Assembly: GCA_036417435.1 (NCBI GenBank)
Contig: CM070899.1
Location: 104,534,368 to 104,598,367, forward strand
DNA from: Inia geoffrensis
Taxonomy: Eukaryota > Chordata > Mammalia > Artiodactyla > Iniidae
Direction of reading: 5' to 3'
Length of the DNA stretch: 64,000 nt
The notes under the pieces are model-generated. The model saw only the letters and a list, made by a program, of their open reading frames with translations. It ran no database searches and was not told where the DNA came from. Made by a program: the position numbers and the translations under genes. Positions 9,913 through 21,509 of this stretch are shown here, in pieces (positions within the stretch are counted from its first letter, which is position 1; every line of letters begins with the position of its first letter).

Positions 9913-11531
9913 AGCCAGCTATTGCTGTTGGTGCGATTGTAAATTGGTAACAGCCACTATTAGGATCAGTAGGCACATTCCTGACCAAACTGAACACTGG
10001 AGGTACCACGAGATTCGGCAACCCCGCTGCAGGTCGTAGAACCAGAGACTAGCATCATTGGAAGGAAGCACTTGCACCCCAGCATTCCTTGTGGTACCCT
10101 TGACCCCAACGAAGACATACAAACGAACCAACTGTCGAGCGAGTGGCGAAGGGAGAAAGATGGGCTGCTACCTACACACCCTCGACTAGCACTCAGCCAC
10201 AGAACAAAATGAACTCATACTATTTGCAGCAGCATGGGTGGAGCACTAGATGATCTCACTAATTCTGGTCAATTAGAGGCAGCAAGACACATTTGCCCAG
10301 ATACCACTTATGTGTGCAGCCTCAATAGGGATACAAAGGAAGCTAGTAAAGAAAGGAAACACAGGTTCACAAAGGGAAGAAAGAAGCGAGGGGTTCCCAC
10401 AGGGGCAAATTGGAGACCGGGGAAGGGGGAATTAGGAGATTGGGATTAACAGTAACACACTTAACGTATCCAAAAGTGCTCATCAAGGGCAACACACCCA
10501 AAAGCACAGGGAATGCTACAACACATTCCACGATAAACTAACAGGGCAAAGAATCCGAAACCCTACAGGTACAGCTACGTTTATACTTGCATCAAGTGGC
10601 TGTAGAACTCAAACAGACGCAACACTGTATATGAACTAGGCTGAAAGAAAAAAGGACTGTTCAATGACAAGGCAAGTAAGGGGTTAAGACATGCCCACTT
10701 TCTTACCTCAGGCCTCTTTGTCGTCGGCGGGTGTCAGACCCCTGGAGCCTCAGCAGGCCTGTGTCCCGCGGCTGGAGGATGCTGCTGCTCTTCTCCCCTG
10801 CGTGGTACCACAATCTCCCGATCCAACATGGCCCTCCTACAGGTAAGCATAGCCTGGTGTACCCAAAAGATGGTGGAACAGCTGAGAGGGAAGGGCTGTT
10901 AAGAAACCGGATCTCCACAGCTCCTGCTAGGCAAGTTCCCACCTCCAGCCCACTTCATTAGAGTCGCCCCACCTGCGAACCACGGCACCCTCCGAGTAGC
11001 CCACTGGCAAGGCCTGCGACATGCCTGGGGTGGGGCAGTGCAGGTGAAGGGGCAGGAGGTGAGCCTACAAAAGCCCAGGGATGTGTGTTTAGCTGCGTTC
11101 GACTCCCCATTTCCAATACAACGCCGGGAACCCCGCTAAGGCTTTGGTTCCCCACGTTACCAGAGACGACACGGAGTAGTGCTGCCGCCTTTTGGCACAC
11201 TGCCGTAACAACCTTACCAACTGTGCTGAAGGGCACCTATCATTCACAAGGCATAAGGCCTACGGCTTTGCAGACACAACCCTGCCCTCAAGAAATATCC
11301 TGCGCTGGGTAATCTGAATGGAATTCAAATCAGGCCCGACTCTCAGGCGGGAACCTTTCAAGAACTCAGTGGTACTCACCGGCGTTTTAGAAAACAGCAC
11401 ATTCAAACCAAAAGATGCTCAGGATCTGTCATGATTCGAGAGTGGAAAGAAAGCTAGACGAGGTGTTCCCTGGCTGCAGTCCTCTCAAACCCTAAAAGAG
11501 TAAGAGCTCAACAGGGCATGCCAGAAAGAGA
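9913..11531. repeat. Monomer A4 (class a)
   Basis: Normal A monomer up to about 11250. Its tail carries TCTGAATGGAATTC, as in A7 and A15, instead of the usual A form TCTGAAACGAATTC. The same tail type reappears after both B4 and B5, which shows that the duplicated block began inside this tail. Confidence 0.93.
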
Positions 11532-13216
11532 AGCCAGGAATTGCTGTTGGTCGGATTGTAAATTGCTAACAGCCGGTAATGAGGATCACTAGGCATATTC
11601 CTTACCAAACTAAACACTGGATGTACCACCAGATTCGGCAACCCCGCTACAGGTCGTGTAACCAGAGACTAGCATCATTGGAAGGAAGCACTTGCAGCCC
11701 AGCTGTCCTTGTGGTACCCATGACCACAGCCAAGACATACAAACGAACTAAATGGGGAGCGAGGGGTGAATGGAGAAAGATGTTCTGCTACCTACACACC
11801 CTCGACTACCACTCAGCCACAGGGCAAAATGAACCCATAGTCTTTGCAGCAGCCTGGGTGGAGCAGTAGATGATCTCACTAATTCTGGTCAATTTGAGGC
11901 AGCAAGACACATATCTCCGCATATCGCACTTATGTGTGCCGTCTAAATACGGATACTATGGAAGCTAGAACACAAAGGAAACTCAGGCTCACAAAGGGAA
12001 GAAAGAAGCCTGGAGTTCACTCAGGGGGAATTTGGAGACCGCGGAAGGGTGAAGTAGGAGGTCGGGATTCACAGAAACACGCTTAACGTATCCAAAAGTG
12101 CTCATCAAGGGCGACGCACCCGCAAGCACAGGGAACGCTACTAAACATTCCTCAATAAACGAAGATTGCAAGGAATCCGAAACCCTGCGGGTACAGCTAC
12201 GTGTACAATTGCATCGGGTGGCTGTACAACTCAAACAGACACAACATTGTATATGAACTAGGCTGAAACGGAAAAGGACTGTTCAATGACAAGGCAAGTG
12301 AGGGCTTAAGAAATGCCTACTCTGTTACCTCAGGCCTCTGTGAAGTTGTTACCATGGTAACGGCCCCTGGAGCCTCGGCAGGCCTGGGTCCCACGGCCGG
12401 AGGCTGCTGCTGCTGAGGCAGCAAGGGAGGAGGATGTGCCACCTGACCAGCGGCACCTCGGGCCGCTACTGCCCATTCTCCCCTGCGTATTACCGCAGTG
12501 TCCCGATCCAACGTGGCCCTCGTACAGGTAAGCAAAGCCTGGTGTACCCAAATGAGGGTGGAGCAGCTGAGAGGGAAGAGCGGTGAGGAAACCGGATCTC
12601 CACAGCTCCTGCTAGGCAGGTTCCCACCTCCAGCCCCCTTCATCAGAGTCGCCCCACCTGCGAAAAACGGCACCCTCCGAGTAGCCAACCTGAAAGGCTT
12701 CCGATATGCCTGGGGTGGGGCAGTGCAGGTTCAGGGGCAGGAGGTGAGCATACACAAGCCCAGGATTGTGTGTTTAGCCGCGTTCGACTCCCCATTTCAA
12801 ATCCGACACCGGGATCCCCGCTAAGGCTTTCTTTCCCCAAGTTACCAGAGACGACACGCAGTAGTGCTGCCGCCTTGTGGCACACTGCCGTAACAACATT
12901 ATCAACTGTGCTGAAAGGCAACTATCATTCACAAGGCCTAAGGCCTGAGGCTTTGCAGACACAACCCTGCCCTCAAGAAATATCCTGCGCTGGGTAATCT
13001 GAATGGAATTCAAATCAGGCCCGACTCTCAGGCGGGAACCTTTCAAGAACTCAGTGGTACTCACCGGCGTTTTAGAAAACAGCACATTCAAACCAAAAGA
13101 TGCTCAGGATCTGTCATGATTCGAGAGTGGAAAGAAAGCTAGACGAGGTGTTCCCTGGCTGCAGTCCTCTCAAACCCTAAAAGAGTAAGAGCTCAACAGG
13201 GCATGCCAGAAAGAGA
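11532..13216. repeat. Monomer B4 with an A-type tail (first copy of the extra B)
   Basis: B body with X-box at 12348-12361 (central AT). From about 12988 the tail is of A type (TCCTGCGCTGGG instead of the B form TCCTGGGCTGGG). The monomer is followed directly by another B head instead of an A. Confidence 0.93.
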
Positions 13217-14901
13217 AGCCAGGAATTGCTGTTGGTCGGATTGTAAATTGCTAACAGCCGGTAATGAGGATCACTAGGCATATTCCTTACCAAACTAAAC
13301 ACTGGATGTACCACCAGATTCGGCAACCCCGCTACAGGTCGTGTAACCAGAGACTAGCATCATTGGAAGGAAGCACTTGCAGCCCAGCTGTCCTTGTGGT
13401 ACCCATGACCACAGCCAAGACATACAAACGAACTAAATGGGGAGCGAGGGGTGAATGGAGAAAGATGTTCTGCTACCTACACACCCTCGACTACCACTCA
13501 GCCACAGGGCAAAATGAACCCATAGTCTTTGCAGCAGCCTGGGTGGAGCAGTAGATGATCTCACTAATTCTGGTCAATTTGAGGCAGCAAGACACATATC
13601 TCCGCATATCGCACTTATGTGTGCCGTCTAAATACGGATACTATGGAAGCTAGAACACAAAGGAAACTCAGGCTCACAAAGGGAAGAAAGAAGCCTGGAG
13701 TTCACTCAGGGGGAATTTGGAGACCGCGGAAGGGTGAAGTAGGAGGTCGGGATTCACAGAAACACGCTTAACGTATCCAAAAGTGCTCATCAAGGGCGAC
13801 GCACCCGCAAGCACAGGGAACGCTACTAAACATTCCTCAATAAACGAAGATTGCAAGGAATCCGAAACCCTGCGGGTACAGCTACGTGTACAATTGCATC
13901 GGGTGGCTGTACAACTCAAACAGACACAACATTGTATATGAACTAGGCTGAAACGGAAAAGGACTGTTCAATGACAAGGCAAGTGAGGGCTTAAGAAATG
14001 CCTACTCTGTTACCTCAGGCCTCTGTGAAGTTGTTACCATGGTAACGGCCCCTGGAGCCTCGGCAGGCCTGGGTCCCACGGCCGGAGGCTGCTGCTGCTG
14101 AGGCAGCAAGGGAGGAGGATGTGCCACCTGACCAGCGGCACCTCGGGCCGCTACTGCCCATTCTCCCCTGCGTATTACCGCAGTGTCCCGATCCAACGTG
14201 GCCCTCGTACAGGTAAGCAAAGCCTGGTGTACCCAAATGAGGGTGGAGCAGCTGAGAGGGAAGAGCGGTGAGGAAACCGGATCTCCACAGCTCCTGCTAG
14301 GCAGGTTCCCACCTCCAGCCCCCTTCATCAGAGTCGCCCCACCTGCGAAAAACGGCACCCTCCGAGTAGCCAACCTGAAAGGCTTCCGATATGCCTGGGG
14401 TGGGGCAGTGCAGGTTCAGGGGCAGGAGGTGAGCATACACAAGCCCAGGATTGTGTGTTTAGCCGCGTTCGACTCCCCATTTCAAATCCGACACCGGGAT
14501 CCCCGCTAAGGCTTTCTTTCCCCAAGTTACCAGAGACGACACGCAGTAGTGCTGCCGCCTTGTGGCACACTGCCGTAACAACATTATCAACTGTGCTGAA
14601 AGGCAACTATCATTCACAAGGCCTAAGGCCTGAGGCTTTGCAGACACAACCCTGCCCTCAAGAAATATCCTGCGCTGGGTAATCTGAATGGAATTCAAAT
14701 CAGGCCCGACTCTCAGGCGGGAACCTTTCAAGAACTCAGTGGTACTCACCGGCGTTTTAGAAAACAGCACATTCAAACCAAAAGATGCTCAGGATCTGTC
14801 ATGATTCGAGAGTGGAAAGAAAGCTAGACGAGGTGTTCCCTGGCTGCAGTCCTCTCAAACCCTAAAAGAGTAAGAGCTCAACAGGGCATGCCAGAAAGAG
14901 A
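13217..14901. repeat. Monomer B5, apparently identical extra copy of B4
   Basis: It matches B4 at an offset of exactly 1,685 bp, including private variants such as CCTGCGAAAAACGGC and ACACGCAGTAG. X-box at 14033-14046 (AT). Its tail is again of A type. Confidence 0.93.
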
Positions 14902-16521
14902 AGCCAGGAATTGCTGTTGGTCGGATTGTAAATTGCTAACAGCCGGTAATGAGGATCACTAGGCATATTCCTTACCAAACTAAACACTGGATGTACCACG
15001 AGATTCGGCAACCCCGCTGCAGGTCGTAGAACCAGAGACTACGATCATTGGAAGGAAGCACTTGCACCCCAGCATTCCTTGTGGTACCCTTGACCCCAAC
15101 GAAGACATACAAACGAACCAAGTGTCGAGCGAGTGGCGAACGGAGAAAGATGGGCTGCTACCTACACACCCTCGACTAGCACTCAGCCACAGAACAAAAT
15201 GAACTCATACTATTGGCAGCAGCATGGGTGGAGCACTAGATGATCTCACTAATTCTGGTCAATTAGAGGCAGCAAGACACATTTGCCCAGATACCACTTA
15301 TGTGTGCAGTCTCAATAGGGATACAAAGGAAGCTAGTAAAGAAAGGAAACACAGGCTCACAAAGGGAAGAAAGAAGCGAGGGGTTCCCACAGGGGCAAAT
15401 TGGAGACCGGGGAAGGGGGAATTAGGAGACTGGGATTAACAGTAACACACTTAACATATCCAAAAGTGCTCATCAAGCGCAACACACCCAAAAGCACAGG
15501 GAATGCTACAACACATTCCTCGATAAACTAACAGGGCAAAGAATCCGAAACCCTACAGGTACAGCTACGTTTATACTTGCATCAAGTGGCTGTAGAACTC
15601 AAACAGACGCAACACTGTATATGAACTAGGCTGAAAGAAAAAAGGACTGTTCAATGACAAGGCAAGTAAGGGGTTAAGAAATGCCCACTTTCGTACCTCA
15701 GGCCTCTTTGTTGTCGGCGGGTGTCAGACCCCTGGAGCCTCAGCAGGCCTGTTTCCCGCGGCTGGAGGATGTTGCTGCTCTTCTCCCCTGCGTGGTACCA
15801 CAATCTCCCGATCCAACATGGCCCTCCTACAGGTAAGCATAGCCTGGTGTACCCAAATGATGGTGGAACAGCTGAGAGGGAAGGGCTGTGAAGCAACCGC
15901 ATCTCCACAGCTCCTGCTAGGCAAGTTCCCACCTCCAGCCCACTTCATTAGAGTCGCCCCACCTGCGAGCCACGGCACCCTCCGAGTAGCCCACTGGCAA
16001 GGCCTGCAACATGCCTGGGGTGGGGCAGTGCAGGTGAAGGGGCAGGAGGTGAGCCTACAAAAGCCCAGGGATGTGTGTTTAGCTGCGTTCGACTTCCCAT
16101 TTCCAATACAATGCCGGGAACCCCGCTAAGGCTTTGCTTCCCCACGTTACCAGAGACGACACGTAGTAGTGCTGCCGCCTTGTGGCACACTGCCGTAACA
16201 ACCTTACCAACTGTGCTGAAGGGCACCTATCATTCACAAGCCTTAAGGCCTACGGCTTTGCAGACACAACCCTGCCCTCAAGAAATATCCTGCGCTGGGT
16301 AATCTGAAACGAATTCAAATCACGCCCGACTCTCAGGCGGGAACCTTTCAAGAAGTCAGTGGTACTCACCGGCGTTTTAGAAAACACCACATTCAACCCA
16401 AAAGATGCTCAGGATCTGTCATGATTCGAGAGTGGAAAGAAAGCTAGACGAGGTGTTCCCTGGCTGCAGTCCTCTCAAACCCTAAAAGAGTAAGATCTCA
16501 ACAGGACATGCCAGAAAGGGA
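14902..16521. repeat. Hybrid monomer A5 (B head to 14999, then A, class b)
   Basis: The first 98 bases are B-type and the rest is A-type. It is one base longer than other A monomers because it keeps the extra base of the B head (GGTAATGAGG). The A part resembles A10 and A14 (TTTCGTACCTC, TGTTGTCGG, CTGTTTCCCGC). Confidence 0.9.
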
Positions 16522-18205
16522 AGCCAGGTATTGCTGTTGGTCGGATTGTAAATTGCTAACAGCCTGTAATGAGGATCACTAGGCATATTCCTTACCAAAC
16601 TAAACACTGGATGTACCACCAGATTCGGCAACCCCGCTACAGGTCGTGTAACCAGAGACTGGCATCATTGGAAGGAAGCACTTGCAGCCCAGCTGTCCTT
16701 GTGTTACCCATGACCACAGCCAAGACATACAAAAGAACGAAATGGGGAGCGAGGGGTGAATGGAGAAAGATGTTCTGCTACCTACACACCCTCGACTACC
16801 ACTCAGCCACAGGGCAAATGAACCCATAGTCTTTGCAGCAGCCTGGGTGGAGCAGTAGATGATCTCACTAATTCTGGTCAATTAGAGGCAGCAAGACACA
16901 TATCCCCGCATATCAAACTTATGTGTGCCGTCTAAATACGGATACTCTGGAAGCTAGTACACAAAGGAAACTCAGGCTCACAAAGGGAAGAAAGAAGCCT
17001 GGAGTTCCCTGAGGGGGAAATTGGAGACCGGGGAAGGTTGAAGTAGGACGTCGGGATTCACAGAAGCACGCTTAACGTATCCAAAAGTGCTCATCAAGGG
17101 CGACCCACGCGCAAGCACAGGGAACGCTACAAAACATTCCTCAATAAACGAAGATTGCAAAGAATCCGAAACCCTACGGGTACAGCTACGTGTATAATTG
17201 CATCGGGTGGCTGTACAACTCAAACAGACACAACATTGTATATGAACTAGGCTGAAACGGAAAAGGACTGTTCAATGACAAGGCAAGTGAGGGCTTAAGA
17301 AATGCCTACTCTGTTACCTCAGGCCTCTGTGATGTTGTTACCACGGTAACGGCCCCTGGAACCTCGGCAGGCCTGGGTCCCACGGCCGGAGCCTGCTGCT
17401 GCTGAGGCAGCAAGGGAGGAGGACGTGCCACCTGACCAGCGTCACCTCGGGCCGCTACTGCCCATTCTCCCCTGCGTGGTACCGCAGTCTCCCGATCCAA
17501 CGTGGCCCTCGTACAGGTAAGCAAAGCCTGGTGTACCCAAATGAGGGTGGAGCAGCTGAGAGGGAAGAGCGGTGAGGAAACCGGATCTCCACAGCTCCTG
17601 CTAGGCAGGTTCCCACCTCCAGCCCCCATCATCAGAGTCGCCCCACCTGCGAACCACGGCACCCTCCGAATAGCCCACCTGAAAGGCTTCCGATATGCCT
17701 GGGGTGGGGCAGTGCAGGTTCAGGGGCAGGAGGTGAGCATACACAAGCCCAGGATTGTGTGTTTAGCCGCGTTCGACTCCCCATTTCCAATCCGACACCG
17801 GGATCCCCTCTAAGGCTTTCTTTCCCCAAGTTACCAGAGACGACACGGAGTAGTGCTGCCGCCTTGTGGCACACTGCCGTAACAACATTACCAACTGTGC
17901 TGAAAGGCAACTATCATTCACAAGGCCTAAGGCCTGCGGCTTTGCAGACACAACCCTGCCCTCAAGAAATATCCTGGGCTGGGTAATCTGAAATGAATTC
18001 AAATCAGGCCCGACTCTCAGGCGGAAAGCTTTCAAGACCTCAGTGGTACTCACCTGCGTTTTAGAAAACAGCACATTCAAATGAAAAGATGCTCAGGATC
18101 TGTCATGATTAGAGAGTGAAAAGAAAGCTAGACGAGGAGTTCCCTGTCTGCGGTCCTCTTAAATCCTAAAATTTTAAGTGCTCAAGAGGGCATGCCAAAA
18201 GGAGA
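16522..18205. repeat. Monomer B6 (1,684 bp)
   Basis: Ordinary B monomer with a one-base loss in an A run near 16816 (GGGCAAATGAAC instead of GGGCAAAATGAAC). X-box at 17337-17350 (AC). Confidence 0.93.
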
Positions 18206-21200
18206 AGCCAGCTATTGCTGTTGGTGCGATTGTAAATTGGTAACAGCCGCTATGAGGATCAGTAGGCACATTCCTGACCAAACTGAACACTGGAGGTACC
18301 ACGAGATTCGGCAACCCCGCTGCAGGTCGTAGAACCAGAGACTAGCATCATTGGAAGGAAGCACTTGCACCCCAGCATTCCTTGTGGTACCCTTGACCCC
18401 AACGAAGACATACAAACGAACCAACTGTCGAGCGAGTGGCGAAGGGAGAAAGATGGGCTGCTACCTACACACCCTCGACTAGCACTCAGCCACAGAACAA
18501 AGTGAACTCATACTATTTGCAGCAGCATGGGTGGAGCACTAGATGATCTCACTAATTCTGGTCAATTAGAGGCAGCAAGACACATTTGCGCAGATACCAC
18601 TTATGTGTGCAGTCTCAATAGGGATACAAAGGAAGCTAGTAAAGAAAGGAAACACAGGTTCACAAAGGGAAGAAAGAAGCGAGGGGTTCCCACAGGGGCA
18701 AATTGGAGACCGGGGAAGGGGGAATTAGGAGATTGGGATTAACAGTAACACACTTAACGTATCCAAAAGTGCTCATCAAGGGCAACACACCCAAAAGCAC
18801 AGGGAATGCTACAACACATTCCACGATAAACTAAGAGGGCAAAGAATCCGAAACCCTACAGGTACAGCTACGTTTATACTTGCATCAAGTGGCTGTAGAA
18901 CTCAAACAGACGCAACACTGTATATGAACTAGGCTGAAAGAAAAAAGGACTGTTCAATGACAAGGCAAGTAAGGGGTTAAGACATGCCCACTTTCTTACC
19001 TCAGGCCTCTTTGTCGTCGGCCGGTGTCAGACCCCTGGAGCCTCAGCAGGCCTGTGTCCCGCGGCTGGAGGATGCTGCTGCTCTTCTCCCCTGCGTGGTA
19101 CCACAATCTCCCGATCCAACATGGCCCTCCTACAGGTAAGCATAGCCTGGTGTACCCAAAAGATGGTGGAACAGCTGAGAGGGAAGGGCTGTTAAGAAAC
19201 CGGATCTCCACAGCTCCTGCTAGGCAAGTTCCCACCTCCAGCCCACTTCATTAGAGTCGCCCCACCTGCGAACCACGGCACCCTCCGAGTAGCCCACTGG
19301 CAAGGCCTGCGACATGCCTGGGGTGGGGCAGTGCAGGTGAAGGGGCAGGAGGTGAGCCTACAAAAGCCCAGGGATGTGTGTTTAGCTGCGTTCGACTCCC
19401 CATTTCCAATACAACGCCGGGAACACCGCTAAGGCTTTGGTTCCCCACGTTACCAGAGACGACACGGAGTAGTGCTGCCGCCTTTTGGCACACTGCCGTA
19501 ACAACCTTACCAACTGTGCTGAAGGGCACCTATCATTCACAAGCCTTAAGGCCTACGGCTTTGCAGACACAACCCTGCCCTCAAGAAATATCCTGCGCTG
19601 GGTAATCTGAAACGAATTCAAATCACGCCTGACTCTCAGGCGGAAACCTTTCAAGAAGTCAGTGGTACTCACCGGCGTTTTAGAAAACAGCACATTCAAA
19701 CCAAAAGATGCTCAGGATCTGTCATGATTCGAGAGTGGAAAGAAAGCTAGACGAGGTGTTCCCTGGCTGCAGTCCTCTCAAACCCTAAAAGAGTAAGAGC
19801 TCAACAGGGCATGCCAGAAAGAGAAGCCAGGTATTGCTGTTGGTCGGATTGTAAATTGATAACAGCCGGTAATGAGGATCACTAGGTATATTCCTTACCA
19901 AACTAAACACTGGATGTACCACCAGATTCGGCAACCCCGCTACAGGTCGTGTAACCAGAGACTAGCATCATTGGAAGGAAGCACTTGCAGCCCAGCTGTC
20001 CTTGTGGTACCCATGACCACAGCGAAGACATACAAACGAACGAAATGGGGAGCGAGGGGTGAATGGAGAAAGATGGTCTGCTACCTACACACCCTCGACT
20101 ACCACTCAGCCACAGGGCAAAATGAACCCATAGTCTTTGCAGCAGCCTGGGTGGAGCAGTAGATGATCTCACTAATTCTGGTCAATTAGAGGCAGCAAGA
20201 CACATATCCCCGCATATCACACTTATGTGTGCCGTCTAAATACGGATACTATGGAAGCTAGAACACAAAGGAAACTCAGGCTCACAAAGGGAAGAAAGAA
20301 GCCTGGAGTTCACTCAGGGGGAATTTGGAGACCGCGGAAGGGTGAAGTAGGAGGTCGGGATTCACAGAAACACGCTTAACGTATCCAAAAGTGCTCATCA
20401 AGGGCGACGCACCCGCAAGCACAGGGAACGCTACTAAACATTCCTCAATAAACGAAGATTGCAAAGAATCCGAAACCCTGCGGGTACAGCTACGTGTACA
20501 ATTGCATCGGGTGGCTGTACAACTCAAACAGACACAACATTGTATATGAACTAGGCTGAAAAGGAAAAGGACTGTTCAATGACAAGGCAAGTGAGGGCTT
20601 AAGAAATGCCTACTCTGTTACCTCAGGCCTCTGTGAAGTTGTTACCATGGTAACGGCCCCTGGAGCCTCGGCAGGCCTGGGTCCCACGGCCGGAGGCTGC
20701 TGCTGCTGAGGCAGCAAGGGAGGAGGATGTGCCACCTGACCAGCGGCACCTCGGGCCGCTACTGCCCATTCTCCCCTGCGTGTTACCGCAGTGTCCCGAT
20801 CCAACGTGGCCCTCGTACAGGTAAGCAAAGCCTGGTGTACCCAAATGAGGGTGGAGCAGCTGAGAGGGAAGAGCGGTGAGGAAACCGGATCTCCACAGCT
20901 CCTGCTAGGCAGGTTCCCACCTCCAACCCCCTTCATCAGAGTCGCCCCACCTGCGAACCACGGCACCCTCCGAGTAGCCAACCTGAAAGGCTTCCGATAT
21001 GCCTGGGGTGGGGCAGTGCAGGTTCAGGGGCAGGAGGTGAGCATACACAAGCCCAGGATTGTGTGTTTAGCCGCGTTCGACTCCCCATTTACAATCCGAC
21101 ACCGGGATCCCCGCTAAGGCTTTCTTTCCCCAACTAACCAGAGACGACACGGAGTAGTGCTGCCGCCTTGTGGCACACTGCCGTAACAACATTACCAACT

Positions 21201-21509
21201 GTGCTGAAAGGCAACTATCATTCACAAGGCCTAAGGCCTGCGGCTTTGCAGACACAACCCTGCCCTCAAGAAATATCCTGGGCTGGGTAATCTGAAATGA
21301 ATTCAAATCAGGCCCGACTCTCAGGCGGAAAGCTTTCAAGACCTCAGTGGTACTCACCTGCGTTTTAGAAAACAGCACATTCAAATGAAAAGATGCTCAG
21401 GATCTGTCATGATTAGAGAGTGAAAAGAAAGCTAAACGAGGAGTTCCCTGTCTGTGGTCCTCTCAAATCCTAAAATTTTAAGTGCTCAAGAGGGCATGCC
21501 AAAAGGAGA
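18206..21509. repeat. Dimer 6 (A6 class a 18206-19824, B7 19825-21509)
   Basis: Shares many derived variants with dimer 11 at an offset of 16,520 bp (five dimers), for example AACAAAGTGAACTC, GGGAACACCGC, AGATGGTCTGC and CCATTTACAATCC. B7 X-box at 20641-20654 (AT). Confidence 0.93.

Larger units (their letters stand above)
1..11250. repeat. Left copy of an apparently identical 11,250-bp block
   Basis: Every stretch compared, including all private variants of dimers 1 to 3 and most of A4, recurs at +51,243. The first mismatch is G at 11251 against C at 62494. The left limit is unknown because the window begins inside the block. Confidence 0.92.
11264..14999. repeat. 1,685-bp tandem duplication inside the array, about 2.2 copies
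   Basis: Bases 11264-13314 match 12949-14999 at an offset of 1,685 bp. The left exchange point lies in 12949-12987, a stretch shared by A and B tails: 12948 is still B-type and 12988 is A-type. The right exchange point lies in the 7 bases GTACCAC at 14993-14999: 14992 is B-type T and 15000 is A-type G. The result is order A-B-B-A and a half-dimer phase shift. Confidence 0.9.
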
